From Tautonia sociabilis (GTDB lineage: Bacteria; Planctomycetota; Planctomycetia; Isosphaerales; Isosphaeraceae), in contig NZ_RYZH01000001.1 of the NCBI RefSeq assembly GCF_003977685.1, positions 124,001-188,000 of the forward strand: DNA of 64,000 nt, read 5' to 3'. Below, piece after piece: positions 55,801 to 64,000 of this stretch (position 1 is its first letter; each line of letters begins with the position of its first letter). The position numbers and the translations under genes were made by a program. The notes under the pieces are model-generated. The model made no database searches and was not told where the DNA came from. It saw nothing but the letters and a program-made list of their open reading frames with translations.

Positions 55801-56529
55801 CGGGTCCCCCTCCACCTCGCCAATCTCGAAGATCTTGACGATGTTCGGGTGGTCGAGCGAGGCCATCGCCTCGGCTTCCTTGCAGAACATCGCGGCGGTC
55901 GTCCGGTCGGCCTGGAGGCCCGCGGGAAGCATCTTCAGTGCGACCAGTCGGTTCAGCTTCCGATGCCTCGCCTTGTAGACAATCCCCATCCCTCCCCGGC
56001 CCAGCTCGCCGAGGAGCTCGTGGTCGCCGATCTGCCGCATCCAGGAAGGGGCTCTGGCCTCCGTCCCCGGACCGGCACTCGAGCCCCTCTCGGAGAGATG
56101 GGTGACCGTCTCGTGATCGCTCGGGGGGCCGGCGGCCGACTCCGGCGCGATCGTCGAGACCGGCTCGACTCCCGGCTCGATCTCTTCGAGGGGCCTCGGT
56201 GCGGTCCTCCCCGATCGTGCCGGCGATCGTTCTCCCGGCGTCTCGACTCGAAACGCGATCGTTTCGACGTCTCCCTCAGGGAGGATCGTTTCCTCCGATC
56301 GGGCGCTGACCGGCCCGAGGGACGCGACGGCCCCGACTTCGGTTCGCAGGGTCGTCCAGCCATCGGGGGGGGAGGCCGAGTCGATGGTGGCCGAGGAGAC
56401 CAGTTCGGGGGCCGGCCCGACGACCGGGGAGGAGGACCGCTCCCGAGCTCCCTCGGGGATCGACACCCTCGTCGAGGCCCCGAGACACTCCCTCACGTCC
56501 GCTCCCGATGGGTTCGTCCGCTCGGCCAC
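52813..56529 (-). CDS. Large Ser/Thr protein kinase with TPR domain
   Basis: A 1238-residue membrane kinase. Residues 1-165 are a disordered Pro/Ser/Thr-rich head. The kinase domain (about 168-432) has GRGGMGIVYKA, VALKML, HRDLKPANVLL (catalytic Asp about 292), DFGLAKL and APEQA. A single membrane helix follows (about 457-478, YAALAVASTVALFSLLMVY), then a long periplasmic array of tetratricopeptide-type repeats (for example LGQAIRLDPEHFWAHYGLAA, IDRALSLAPDRAEAHRLRAV). Such PknB-like kinases with TPRs are common in planctomycetes. The GTG at 56529 has GGAG seven bases upstream; a TTG at 56622 would extend it but is less likely. Confidence 0.93.
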   Translation of the reverse strand: MAERTNPSGADVRECLGASTRVSIPEGARERSSSPVVGPAPELVSSATIDSASPPDGWTTLRTEVGAVASLGPVSARSEETILPEGDVETIAFRVETPGERSPARSGRTAPRPLEEIEPGVEPVSTIAPESAAGPPSDHETVTHLSERGSSAGPGTEARAPSWMRQIGDHELLGELGRGGMGIVYKARHRKLNRLVALKMLPAGLQADRTTAAMFCKEAEAMASLDHPNIVKIFEIGEVEGDPFISMEYIGGGSLARELSGNPQPPDRSARMVLTLARAVQAAHEAGIVHRDLKPANVLLVDPDTPRITDFGLAKLTRDASRLSLSGEIKGTPCYMAPEQARGLSREIGPRADVYALGAILYEMLTGRPPFKGSTIGETLRQVIEQEPVPPARLRPRLPRDLETICLKCLSKDQNRRYSRAEDLAEDLRRFLDREPILARRVGPGVRALKWMRRRPAYAALAVASTVALFSLLMVYASHVRYQHQQLRRKAEIQEAVLKGEAAWSDRRWEEAKSWYSAALAMMGPSPESRPLGEEVTARLIRVERLLAEKAEQSEQDRRSREALRQLEEFSELHDEALYRTFAFTEGRDAPDGSLEELIARALGLYGLTVESGGLAASELDALGPEERGRVRTQCYELLLILADRRFRVGHPPRGGPPDSPQAEEALRTLDAAQSLGLSTRSFHRRRAEYLEAIGDLDEARDERSRAESLEPTAAIDYFLLGIEGEVWERDPEGAIALLGQAIRLDPEHFWAHYGLAASFIKLRRWDAAEAHLNFCLSQRPGFAWLYLLRSVSHYGRGDLPAAEADLGEAATLIADGPPQGGKPDELTRYNLLLTRGTLRIDQGRYEEAKSDLQEAIRLRPEGYPAFVNLCSLLEKLGDLDGALRQIDRAIALEPGQPILYRRRSHLRRSGGDLDGALADLERTLRLLPPDASSVEVADDWLTVGRIQQERGDLSAALEAIDRALSLAPDRAEAHRLRAVLLVKLVGSEAEDSSGRYREAIESLDEVVRGGAADAEIFKVRGLLRSKLGDAEGAIADYTIALEMAPDARTLVARGWLFVETKAVRLAVGDFDRAAGLDPDEPEALVGRGFATLLSALEATSPPDEEKVPDSRRLVELAVRDAVADAEKALALGPAGPRLDYNAVRILALAVQALGEQYRAEGNPSLARMRQFVAARDAYTKRAALYLDRAIRSMPSDRRASFREMIEADPLLEPILGLPGSIRRPPAPSNPPPAPPRT

Positions 56530-57092
56530 GCTCGGACTCCGGCGTTCGCGTCGTCGGCAGTGCCCGCGATGGGGCCATCCCGGCTGACCACCCGTCGGCC
56601 GGAGGCCGGGCCGGCGGGCCAATCCTCCGTCGTCGTTCAGGCCGGGTCACTCCAAGGCTAGTTCACGTTCCGGGAGGGCCCTGGCGGTCTGGTGCCCCGA
56701 CTTCGGGGGACGACCCGGACCAAATCGACCGCGAGCAAGTCCTCCGGATCGATCGGGCAGGGGGTTCCGGCCGCCTGAGCGACGGCGCTGGGATCGGATC
56801 GGTTGACTCGGCGATCCCCTCATCCGGGAACCCGGCCGGGACCCGGACCATGCAGGCGGGAGACTTCGGGGCGCTGACGCCTTGTGCCTCGGCAGAGTGC
56901 CGGGCACGATGGGGCGGAGGTCGTCGCGACCCGGGCGTGCGTCGCGAACGGCCGAGGTTGCCTGAGACGCTGACCATCCCCCTGGCCGACCCACCCCCGA
57001 CGCCGATCCCGCCCCCGGCCGATCGTCGGGGAGAGTCCCGGCCGACCGTCTCGGCAGAGTCCCCTATCGATCGCCCGGGCGAGGTACGTACC
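56530..57092. other. Divergent gap between the kinase and DUF1080-cytochrome genes
   Basis: A 563-base gap holding the regulatory starts of two divergent large genes. I see TTGACT near 56800 without a good -10 box, and no strong palindrome or T-rich site. The plus-strand frame of the DUF1080 gene is open through it, but the coding start is the signal-peptide ATG at 57093. No other gene is supported. Confidence 0.5.
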
Positions 57093-60000
57093 ATGCCAAC
57101 AAGGTTCTCCAGGCTGGCCGCCCTGTTTGGGACGGCGGCCGCCGTGGCCCTCTTGCATTCCCTGACCGGCGCCTCCCCCCCTCCCCAGGAGGAGGGGGCC
57201 TTCGAGCCCATTTTCAACGGGCGGGACCTGACCGGCTGGGACGGGGATCCGGCGCTCTGGTCTGTCGAGGACGGGGCGATCACCGGCCGGACCTCCGCCG
57301 ATGCGCCGCTCTCCTACAACAAGTTCCTGATCTACCGCGGCGAGCCGGTCCGCAACTTCGAGCTCCGCGCCAAGTTCCGCCTTATCGGCGAGAACAACTC
57401 GGGGATCCAGTACCGCAGCACGGAGCGGCCTGACGTCGGCGAGTACTCCGTCGCCGGCTACCAGGCTGACATCCACCCAAACCCCGATTATCTCGGAATG
57501 CTCTACGACGAGCGCGGCCGAGGCATCATCGCCCAGTCTGGCCAGCGGGTTGTCGTCACCCCGGAGGGGGAGAAGCGGGTCGAGGGCCGGGTCGAGGGGG
57601 AACGTCCGGCGGTCGACCTCGGCGAGTGGAACGAGTTGAGCATCGTCGCCCGGGGCCCCAGGCTGGTCCACCGAATCAACGGCCAGACCGTGGTCGAGGT
57701 GATCGACCGCCAGGAATCCGAGCGCGAGCTGGAAGGGCTGATCGCGCTCCAGGTTCACGCCGGCCCTCCGATGACGGTCCAGTTCAAGGACATCGAGCTC
57801 CGACGCCTCCCGGACGGCCCGGGTCGCGGCCGGGGCGAGGATGGACGGGCTCGCCAGGCCGACCCGAGCAAGGTCGTCCCGGCCTCGGCCGAAGGCCCGA
57901 GGGCGACCGACCCGGAGGCGCTGAAGGTCGCCGAGGGGTTCGAGGTCGAGCTGCTCTACTCGGTCCCCGGGCAGGAGCAAGGCTCCTGGGTCTCGATGGC
58001 GGTGGACCCGCAGGGCCGGCTGATCGTCTCGGATCAGTATGGCAAGCTTTACCGAGTCACCCCGCCTCCGATCGGCGAGCCAGGCGGGGTTGTGGTTGAG
58101 CCGATCGACGTGGAACTCGGCGAGGCCCAGGGGCTCCTCTGGGCCTTCGACAGCCTCTACGTGATGGTCAACCGGGGCGGGAAGTACGAGAGCGGCTTGT
58201 ATCGCGTCCGGGACACCGACGGTGACGACATGCTCGACTCGGTCGAGCAGCTTCGCGCTCTCGAGGGCGGCGGCGAACACGGTCCGCATGCCATCGTCCC
58301 CAGCCCCGACGGCGACTCCCTCTTTGTCGTCTGTGGCAACGGAACCAGGCTCACCGAGTACGACGCGACCCGGGTGCCCCCGGTCTGGGGAGAGGACCAA
58401 CTGCTGCCCCGCATGCCCGACGGCAACGGCTTCATGGCCAACGTGCTCGCCCCCGGCGGCTGCGTGTACCAGGTGAGCCCCGACGGGGAAACCTGGGAGC
58501 TGGTTTCGATCGGCTACCGCAACCCCTACGACCTCGCCTTCAACCGAGACGGCGAGCTGTTCACCTACGACGCCGATATGGAGTGGGATATCAACACGCC
58601 CTGGTATCGTCCCACCCGGATCAACCACGTCGTCAGCGGCTCCGACTACGGCTGGCGGAACGGCGCCGGCAAGTGGCCGACCTACTACCTCGACAGCCTC
58701 CCGGCGAGCGTCGACATCGGCCCCGGTTCTCCCACCGGCATCACCTTCGGCTACGGCGCGAGGTTCCCGGCGAGGTATCAGAACGCGTTGTTCATTTGCG
58801 ACTGGAGCTACGGCAAGCTCTACGCCGTCCACCTCGAGCCCGACGGCGCCTCTTACACCGGCACCGCCGAGGAGTTCCTCACCGGCACGCCGCTGCCGTT
58901 GACCGACCTGGTCATCAACCCCGCCGACGGGGCGATGTACGTGACCGTCGGCGGCCGTCGGACCACCTCCGGGCTCTACCGGGTGACCTACACCGGCGAC
59001 GAGCCGATCCGCCCCGAGGCGGACTCCGACGCCGGGGCCGAGCTTCGGGAGATCCGCCGCCGCCTGGAGGCCTATCACGGCCGGCGGGACTCGGCCGCCA
59101 TCGACGCCATCTGGTCGTACCTCGGCCACGAGGACCGCTTCATTCGATACGCCGCCCGGGTCGCCCTGGAGTTCCAGAACGGCGAGTTCTGGCATGATCG
59201 CGCCGTGGTGGAGCCCGACCCTCAGGCCGCGATGAACGCCCTGCTCGCCCTGATCCGCGTCTCCAGCCCCGACCCGGAGCACCGCCGGCCGAACGACCCG
59301 CCGGTCGACCTGGAGCTGAAGGAGCGGATTCTCGACGCCCTCGACCGCGTCTCGGCGGCCTGGGAGGCGATGACGAACTCCCAGAAGCTTGACCTCCTGC
59401 GCGTGTATGCCGTCCTCTTCAACCGGATGGGTCCGCCCGACGACGAGGCCCGGGCCGAGCTGATCTCCCGGTTCGACGCCTCCTATCCCGCCCGATCGGT
59501 CGAGCTGAACGCCGAGCTGACCCGGCTGCTGGTCTACCTCCAGGCCCCGGAGGTCGCCTCGCAGGCGGTCGCCCTGCTGGAGCAGGCGCCGACCCAGGAG
59601 GAGCAGATCAACCTCGCCCAGATGCTCCGCGTCCTGAAGGCCGGCTGGACCCCCGAGCTTCGCGAGCGATACTTCCGCTGGTTCACCAAGGCCGCCAGCT
59701 ACCGAGGGGGAAGCAGCTTCGGAAACTTCGTCCGGAATATCAAGAATGACGCGGTCGCCACGCTGACCGACGCCGAGCGGGCCGCCCTCCAGCCGATCCT
59801 GGAGGCCCAGCCCGATCCGAGCAGCACCATTCCGACCGTCCAGCGCCCCTTCGTTAAGGAATGGACGCTCGATGAGCTGATCCCTCGCCTCGAAGAGGGC
59901 CTCGCCCGGGGCCGGGACTACGACCGAGGCCGTCGCCTCTTCGCCGAGACGACCTGCTTCGCCTGCCACCGCTTTGCCGGTGAGGGCGGCGCCGTTGGCC

Positions 60001-60356
60001 CCGACCTGACCGGCGTGGCCGGCCGCTTCAGCCCGAGGGACCTGCTCGAGTCGATCGTCCACCCGAGCAAGGAGATCAGCGATCAGTACCAGGCGATCAC
60101 CATCGCCACCACCGACGGCCGGATCGTCACCGGCCGGATCGTCAATCTCAACGGCGACAACCTGATGATCATGACCAACATGCTCGACCCGAACGGCCTG
60201 GAGCGTGTCGAGCGGTCGAAGATCGAGGAGTTGGCGCCGTCCCCCGTCTCCATGATGCCCGAGGGGCTGCTCAACACGATGGACGAGGACGAGATCCTCG
60301 ACCTCCTCGCCTACCTGCTCTCCCGAGGAGACCGCGAGGCCGCGATGTTCGAGTGA
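57093..60356 (+). CDS. DUF1080 / PQQ-like / PVC cytochrome c fusion protein
   Basis: A 1087-residue exported protein. A signal peptide (residues 1-26, LAALFGTAAAVALLHSLTGAS) precedes a DUF1080 domain (about 36-223, FNGRDLTGWDG, EFRAK-type ELRAKFRLIGENNSGIQYRS), now named 3-keto-disaccharide hydrolase. A long middle part resembles PVC membrane-bound dehydrogenases of the sorbosone/glucose type, then a HEAT-like helical region, and a C-terminal PVC-type cytochrome c with C955-x-x-C958-H959. The order suggests a sugar-oxidising enzyme with its own heme electron exit. ATG 57093 begins the signal. A strong terminator follows the stop. Confidence 0.9.
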   Translation: MPTRFSRLAALFGTAAAVALLHSLTGASPPPQEEGAFEPIFNGRDLTGWDGDPALWSVEDGAITGRTSADAPLSYNKFLIYRGEPVRNFELRAKFRLIGENNSGIQYRSTERPDVGEYSVAGYQADIHPNPDYLGMLYDERGRGIIAQSGQRVVVTPEGEKRVEGRVEGERPAVDLGEWNELSIVARGPRLVHRINGQTVVEVIDRQESERELEGLIALQVHAGPPMTVQFKDIELRRLPDGPGRGRGEDGRARQADPSKVVPASAEGPRATDPEALKVAEGFEVELLYSVPGQEQGSWVSMAVDPQGRLIVSDQYGKLYRVTPPPIGEPGGVVVEPIDVELGEAQGLLWAFDSLYVMVNRGGKYESGLYRVRDTDGDDMLDSVEQLRALEGGGEHGPHAIVPSPDGDSLFVVCGNGTRLTEYDATRVPPVWGEDQLLPRMPDGNGFMANVLAPGGCVYQVSPDGETWELVSIGYRNPYDLAFNRDGELFTYDADMEWDINTPWYRPTRINHVVSGSDYGWRNGAGKWPTYYLDSLPASVDIGPGSPTGITFGYGARFPARYQNALFICDWSYGKLYAVHLEPDGASYTGTAEEFLTGTPLPLTDLVINPADGAMYVTVGGRRTTSGLYRVTYTGDEPIRPEADSDAGAELREIRRRLEAYHGRRDSAAIDAIWSYLGHEDRFIRYAARVALEFQNGEFWHDRAVVEPDPQAAMNALLALIRVSSPDPEHRRPNDPPVDLELKERILDALDRVSAAWEAMTNSQKLDLLRVYAVLFNRMGPPDDEARAELISRFDASYPARSVELNAELTRLLVYLQAPEVASQAVALLEQAPTQEEQINLAQMLRVLKAGWTPELRERYFRWFTKAASYRGGSSFGNFVRNIKNDAVATLTDAERAALQPILEAQPDPSSTIPTVQRPFVKEWTLDELIPRLEEGLARGRDYDRGRRLFAETTCFACHRFAGEGGAVGPDLTGVAGRFSPRDLLESIVHPSKEISDQYQAITIATTDGRIVTGRIVNLNGDNLMIMTNMLDPNGLERVERSKIEELAPSPVSMMPEGLLNTMDEDEILDLLAYLLSRGDREAAMFE

Positions 60357-60390
60357 TCCTCCGGGCCATCGCTCCGCTCCCACACGGCGA

Positions 60391-60424
60391 GGGGCCGGTC
60401 GTCCCGGACGACCGGCCCCGTTTT
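60391..60424 (+). terminator. Intrinsic terminator after the DUF1080-cytochrome gene
   Basis: Perfect 13-base arms GGGGCCGGTCGTC (60391-60403) and its complement (60407-60419) with a CCG loop, then G and TTTT. It lies 34 bases past the stop and is the clearest terminator in the window. Confidence 0.85.
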
Positions 60425-60449
60425 GCTTGGCTCCTCCTCCGATCGCCGA

Positions 60450-61094
60450 TCACTCGGCCAGCGGCGTGAGCACGATCTCCCGGAACTCGATGGGCACGCC
60501 CTCGGACTGGAGGCTGATGGCCCCCTCGGTCACGGTGCAATTGGTCGCCTCGTTGACGAGGTCGCCATTGACCGTCACGGTGATCGTGTCCCCCTTGCAG
60601 ACGATCTCCATCTGGTTCCACTCACCAATCGGCTTCTCGGAGCCGTCGGTCAGGTTCAGGTGGCGGCGCCCCTTCTTGCGAGCCTCCTCGTTGGGCACGT
60701 CCAGATCGGTGCCGATCACCCAGAAGTCGCCGGCATCCCCGGAGAAGAGCTGCACCTCGATCGACTTCGGCCAGATGCCGATGGCGCCCGGCTCGCTGGT
60801 GTGGACCAGCACCCCGCTGTTGCCGCCGGAGCTTCCCTCAGGGAAGCGCCACTGGAGTGTCAGCTTGTAATCCTTGTAGTCGCGGTCGGTGCGGATGTAG
60901 CCGTTCGGCCGTCCTGAGCAGTAGAGCACACCGTCCTTGACGGTCCAGACGTCCTCGGCCTTGGCGTTCTCGTCCGCGAGAACCGCCGTCCAGCCGCTGA
61001 GGTCCTCGCCGTTGAAGAGCCGGATCGGCTCCTGCGCCGTCGCGGAGGCGGTGGAGCAGGCGACCAGGGCGGCGAACACGGATCGTCGGATCAT
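60450..61094 (-). CDS. DUF1080 (3-keto-disaccharide hydrolase-like) protein
   Basis: A 214-residue exported protein that is almost only a signal peptide (SVFAALVACSTASATA) and a DUF1080 domain (FNGEDLSGWTAV, then YKDYKLTLQWRFPEGSSGGNSGVLVH, and CKGDTITVTVNGDLV). Family members cleave or bind carbohydrates outside the cytoplasm. It is convergent with the large fusion gene, so the two paralogous domains are neighbours. ATG 61094 has GGGAGA upstream. Confidence 0.9.
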   Translation of the reverse strand: MIRRSVFAALVACSTASATAQEPIRLFNGEDLSGWTAVLADENAKAEDVWTVKDGVLYCSGRPNGYIRTDRDYKDYKLTLQWRFPEGSSGGNSGVLVHTSEPGAIGIWPKSIEVQLFSGDAGDFWVIGTDLDVPNEEARKKGRRHLNLTDGSEKPIGEWNQMEIVCKGDTITVTVNGDLVNEATNCTVTEGAISLQSEGVPIEFREIVLTPLAE

Positions 61095-61261
61095 CGATCG
61101 TCTCCCTTTGGATGATTGAGGTCCGGGGGCCGCGGAGGCCCGCCGCCCCGAGCGGAGGGGGGCGGGGCCCCGGATGCCATCGATCATAGCAGAGCGGCCG
61201 GGCCGCCGCGCCCACCGACGCCCGAGGGCCCCGGGCCGTGGCGATCGCCTCCCTCCGGTGC

Positions 61262-61267
61262 TAGACT
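61262..61267 (+). promoter_or_regulatory. Possible -10 box of the esterase-like gene
   Basis: TAGACT, 72 bases before the ATG at 61339, the same hexamer found before glcD and the DUF4914-like gene. No good -35 box. Confidence 0.3.
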
Positions 61268-61338
61268 CGGCCGATCCGGGGGGGGCGACGGCACCCGGAT
61301 CACGCCAGCCCCCCGGCCCGATCGGGGAGCGAAGACCG

Positions 61339-63591
61339 ATGAATCCGACCGACCTTCTGAGCCGGCGATCCGCCCTTCGGACCCTCTCCACCGCCCTCGT
61401 TGTCGGTGGGCTCCCGAGCCGGGGGCTGACGGCGGCCCCGGCCCGGGCCGACGACCCCCCTCGGCCGATCCCCCGCGTGCTCCCCGTCGGGGAGCTTCCG
61501 GACGATCGCCGCCTCGGGCCCCTCCGGGATCTCAACGGCTACTTCCCGTTCTCTCCCCCCGGATCGGCGGAGGAATGGGCCGAACGGGCCGAGCGGGTCC
61601 GGCGCCGGATCCTCGTCTCGGCGGGCCTCTGGCCGATGCCGACCCTCCCCGAGCTTGTCCCCGTCGTCCATGGCAAGGTTGATCGCGAGGGCTACTCGGT
61701 CGAGAAGGTCTACTTTGAGAGCTTCCCCGGCCTCTTCGTTACGGGGAACCTCTACCGCCCCGAGGGGAGGGACGGCCTCCTGCCCGGTGTGCTCTGCCCC
61801 CACGGCCACTGGCCGGACGGGCGCTTCCACGACCACGGCGAGGAGGCGATCCGTCGGGAACTGGAAACGGGGGCCGAGCGCTTCGAGATCGGCGGCCGGC
61901 ACCCGGTCCAGGCCCGCTGCGTCCACCTCGCCCGGATGGGGTGCGCCGTCTTCCTGTACGACATGATTGGCTACGCCGACAGCGTGCCGATCACCGACGA
62001 CGTCGCCCACCGCTTCGCGACGCAGCGGCCCGGGCTGGACCGACCCGACCGCTGGGGCCTCTTCAGCGCCCAGGCCGAGCTTCGGTTGCAGAACGTGCTG
62101 GGGCTGCAACTGCTCAATTCGATCCGGGCGCTCGACTTCCTCTCCGGCCTGCCCGACGTCGACCCCGATCGGATCGCCGTCACCGGATCGAGCGGAGGAG
62201 GAACCCAGACGTTCCTGCTCGCGGCCGTCGACCCGAGGCCGATCGCCGCCTTCCCCGCCGTGATGGTCTCGACCGCGATGCAGGGCGGCTGCACCTGCGA
62301 GAACGCGAGCTACCTCCGGATCGATACGGGGAACGTCGAGTTCGCCGCCCTCTTCGCGCCCAAGCCCCTCGGCATGACCGGCGCGAACGACTGGACCCGG
62401 GAGATCGAGACCAAGGGTCTGCCCGAGCTGAAGACCCTCTACGAGCGGCTCGGCGCCCCGGACGACGTCACCGCCCGCTACTTCGACTTCGGCCACAACT
62501 ACAACGCCCCGAGCCGGGCGATGATGTATGCCTTCATGGCCCGAACCCTCGACCTCGGCCCTGACGCCCCGCTCGAGGAACAGGACTACGAGCCGCTCTC
62601 GGTCGCCGAGGCCACCGTCTGGGACTCCGGCCACCCGAAGCCGCCGAGCGACGAGGACGCCGAGGTCCGGCTCCTGGCCGCGCTCGACGCCGACTCCCAG
62701 GCGAAGCTTGACGCCCTTCGGCCCGTCGACGCCCAATCCCTCGCCGAGTTCCGCCGTGTGGTCGGCGGCGTGATCGAGACCATGGTCGGCCGTCCCCTTC
62801 CCGAGCCCGGCGACGTCTCCTACGACAAGAACGCCGAGGTCGATGCGGGAGACTCCCTCGTCACGACCGCCTTGCTCCGCTTCGAGCCCGCCGGCGAGGC
62901 CGTGCCGACCGTCTTCCTCTACCCGAAGAACTACGGCGGTCGGGTCGTCCTCTGGGTCGACCCGAGGGGCAAGTCGGCGCTCTTCGACGCGGACGGAGAG
63001 CCGATCGCTCCCGTGCGGCGGCTGATGAACCGGGGGGTCGCCGTCGTCGGCTTCGACCTGCTGTACCAGGGGGAATCGCTCGAGGACGGAATCCCCCTGG
63101 CCGAGAGCCGGTCGGTCGAGAACCCCCGGGAATTCCTCGGGTACACCGTCGGCTACAACCACCCGCTCTTCGCCCAGCGGGTGCACGACATCCTCTCGGT
63201 TCTGGGGTTCATCCGGCACCACGACTTCAGCCCGGCTCGCGTGGATCTGATCGCCCCCGCCGGCGCCGGGCGATGGGCGGCCGCGGCCGGCGCCGTCGCG
63301 GGCCGGGCGATCGACGCGATGGCGCTGGGGACCGGCGGCTTCCGCTTCGGAGCGATCACCGAGATCCGGGACCCCGATCTCTGGCCGGGGGCCGTGAAGT
63401 ACGGCGACCTTCCGACCTTGCTCGCCCTCTGCGCACCGACTCCGCTCTGGATCGCCGGGGAAGGCCCGGAGCCCCCGGAGATCGTCCGGGCCTCCTACGA
63501 CGCCTCCGGGGCCCCGACCCCCTCCTGCTTCCGAGGAGAGCCCGACCTGGAGGCGGACGCGGCGGTCACCTGGCTGCTCGGCCTGGGGTGA
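61339..63591 (+). CDS. Tat-exported alpha/beta hydrolase with two halves
   Basis: A 750-residue protein with a twin-arginine-type start (SRRSALRTLSTALVVGGL, R9 and R10). The first half has an acetyl-xylan-esterase-like alpha/beta hydrolase with nucleophile S285 in TGSSGGGTQ and a His at 386 in FGHNYN. The second half (about 480-750) repeats the fold pattern but has GAGRW where the nucleophile elbow should be, so it looks catalytically dead. Planctomycetes carry many such exported hydrolases for polysaccharides. ATG 61339 is the first start of the signal. Confidence 0.85.
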   Translation: MNPTDLLSRRSALRTLSTALVVGGLPSRGLTAAPARADDPPRPIPRVLPVGELPDDRRLGPLRDLNGYFPFSPPGSAEEWAERAERVRRRILVSAGLWPMPTLPELVPVVHGKVDREGYSVEKVYFESFPGLFVTGNLYRPEGRDGLLPGVLCPHGHWPDGRFHDHGEEAIRRELETGAERFEIGGRHPVQARCVHLARMGCAVFLYDMIGYADSVPITDDVAHRFATQRPGLDRPDRWGLFSAQAELRLQNVLGLQLLNSIRALDFLSGLPDVDPDRIAVTGSSGGGTQTFLLAAVDPRPIAAFPAVMVSTAMQGGCTCENASYLRIDTGNVEFAALFAPKPLGMTGANDWTREIETKGLPELKTLYERLGAPDDVTARYFDFGHNYNAPSRAMMYAFMARTLDLGPDAPLEEQDYEPLSVAEATVWDSGHPKPPSDEDAEVRLLAALDADSQAKLDALRPVDAQSLAEFRRVVGGVIETMVGRPLPEPGDVSYDKNAEVDAGDSLVTTALLRFEPAGEAVPTVFLYPKNYGGRVVLWVDPRGKSALFDADGEPIAPVRRLMNRGVAVVGFDLLYQGESLEDGIPLAESRSVENPREFLGYTVGYNHPLFAQRVHDILSVLGFIRHHDFSPARVDLIAPAGAGRWAAAAGAVAGRAIDAMALGTGGFRFGAITEIRDPDLWPGAVKYGDLPTLLALCAPTPLWIAGEGPEPPEIVRASYDASGAPTPSCFRGEPDLEADAAVTWLLGLG

Positions 63592-63616
63592 TCCCCCGGG
63601 GGAGCAGTCATCTCAA

Positions 63617-63642
63617 CCCGGCGGAGGACTCCCTCCGCCGGG
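63617..63642. terminator. Two-way hairpin at the end of the esterase-like gene
   Basis: Eleven-base arms CCCGGCGGAGG (63617-63627) and CCTCCGCCGGG (63632-63642), 4-base loop, 25 bases past one stop and five before the opposite stop. A bidirectional terminator is likely although T-runs are absent. Confidence 0.6.
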
Positions 63643-63646
63643 CCGA

Positions 63647-64000
63647 TCAGCGAACCGGCACGACCCGGATCTCGAACAGCTCCGACCAGTTCTTGCCCGT
63701 GACGAACAGGCGCTTGCTGGTCGGCTCGTAGGCGATGCCGTTGAGCACGGCGTTGCTGCCGATCGCCCGCCGGGGCCGGATGGTGCTCAGGTCAATCCAG
63801 CCGAGGATCCTCCCGTCCTTCGCCGAGATCCGGGCGATCGTGCTCGTGTTCCAGATGTTGGCCAGGATCTCGCCGTTGATGTATTCCAGCTCATTCAATT
63901 GATCGACGGGCTGGCCTTCGGGGGTCGACACCCGGATCGATCGGACCACCTTGAAGGTTTCCGGGTCGAGGAACCGGATGGTCGCCGTCCCGTCACTCAT
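63647..64000 (-). CDS. Glutaminyl-peptide cyclotransferase (plant/bacterial type), 5' end cut by the window
   Basis: The last 117 residues of a beta-propeller glutamine cyclotransferase, which forms N-terminal pyroglutamate on exported peptides. Family marks are LNELEYINGEILANIWNTSTIARI, GWIDLS, VLNGIAYE and LFVTGKNW. The methionine at the window edge is in MSDGT, which is normally internal, so the gene continues beyond base 64000. The start, and any signal peptide, are not visible. It is convergent with the esterase-like gene. Confidence 0.88.
   Translation of the reverse strand: MSDGTATIRFLDPETFKVVRSIRVSTPEGQPVDQLNELEYINGEILANIWNTSTIARISAKDGRILGWIDLSTIRPRRAIGSNAVLNGIAYEPTSKRLFVTGKNWSELFEIRVVPVR

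Noticed and set aside
56820-60383. A 1187-codon minus-strand open frame opposite the DUF1080-cytochrome gene
   Set aside because: Mirror of a clear gene with signal peptide, DUF1080 and CxxCH; the minus frame has no family match and no ribosome-binding site.

Overview
The window is a continuous stretch of very GC-rich bacterial chromosome with about 50 protein genes and no tRNA, rRNA, insertion sequence, prophage or CRISPR array that I could see. The gene content points to a planctomycete, most likely of the Isosphaeraceae type. The markers are DUF1080 proteins, a DUF1080 / PQQ-like / CxxCH cytochrome fusion of the PVC type, a HExxH DUF1570 protein, a Ser/Thr kinase joined to TPR repeats, a DUF4914-like PEPCK-fold protein, and secreted proteins whose N-terminus ends in an R..P-type motif. 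The assignment is inference from families, not from a marker-gene tree.

Layout. 0-5 kb: an Rrf2 regulator behind the APS reductase gene cysH, whose promoter carries a palindrome; then glyA, a hypothetical gene, and prfB with its programmed +1 frameshift. 5-14.7 kb: gluQ and recQ, then a glycolate oxidase locus (glcD, unknown gene, PAS histidine kinase, glcE, glcF) with overlapping starts. 14.8-21.7 kb (minus strand): a lipoprotein gene and a nucleoside salvage set (purine nucleoside phosphorylase, CNT nucleoside transporter, DUF4914-like gene, pyrimidine nucleoside phosphorylase, upp). deoC, which completes deoxyribose breakdown, lies alone at 50.6 kb. 21.8-28.1 kb: a beta-lactamase-fold hydrolase, an LpxH-like phosphatase, a PHP protein, a tight gpsA / DUF1802 / rhomboid operon, and a radical SAM protein. 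28.2-29.5 kb: 1.3 kb without a confident gene, ahead of an ECF sigma factor.

30-38.8 kb: envelope and TPR proteins, der, two related small membrane proteins, rpsR, and a DUF1570 metallopeptidase-like gene. 38.8-43.6 kb (minus): hisF, pilT, a membrane-anchored PilB/GspE-like ATPase and a CvpA-like protein. 43.7-52.7 kb: a small hypothetical gene, a DinG-type helicase, a ThiS-ThiG fusion, a secreted RTX/CAP protein, a heptanucleotide tandem repeat, a DUF72 gene, a small hypothetical gene, deoC and a low-complexity protein. 52.8-64 kb: a large kinase-TPR protein, the DUF1080-cytochrome fusion, a small DUF1080 protein, a Tat-exported esterase-like protein, and a glutaminyl cyclotransferase cut by the window edge.

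Recognisable promoters recur as TTGACC / TTGAAC / TGGACA, 16-17 bases, then TACAAT / TACGAT / TAAGAT. Strong hairpins close several transcription units. The most interesting items are the palindrome inside the cysH promoter, the signalling genes embedded in glcDEF, the DUF4914-like gene in the nucleoside cluster, the ThiS-ThiG fusion, the heptamer repeat next to a palindromic and possibly leaderless promoter, the membrane-anchored PilB, and the unexplained leader of the ECF sigma gene.
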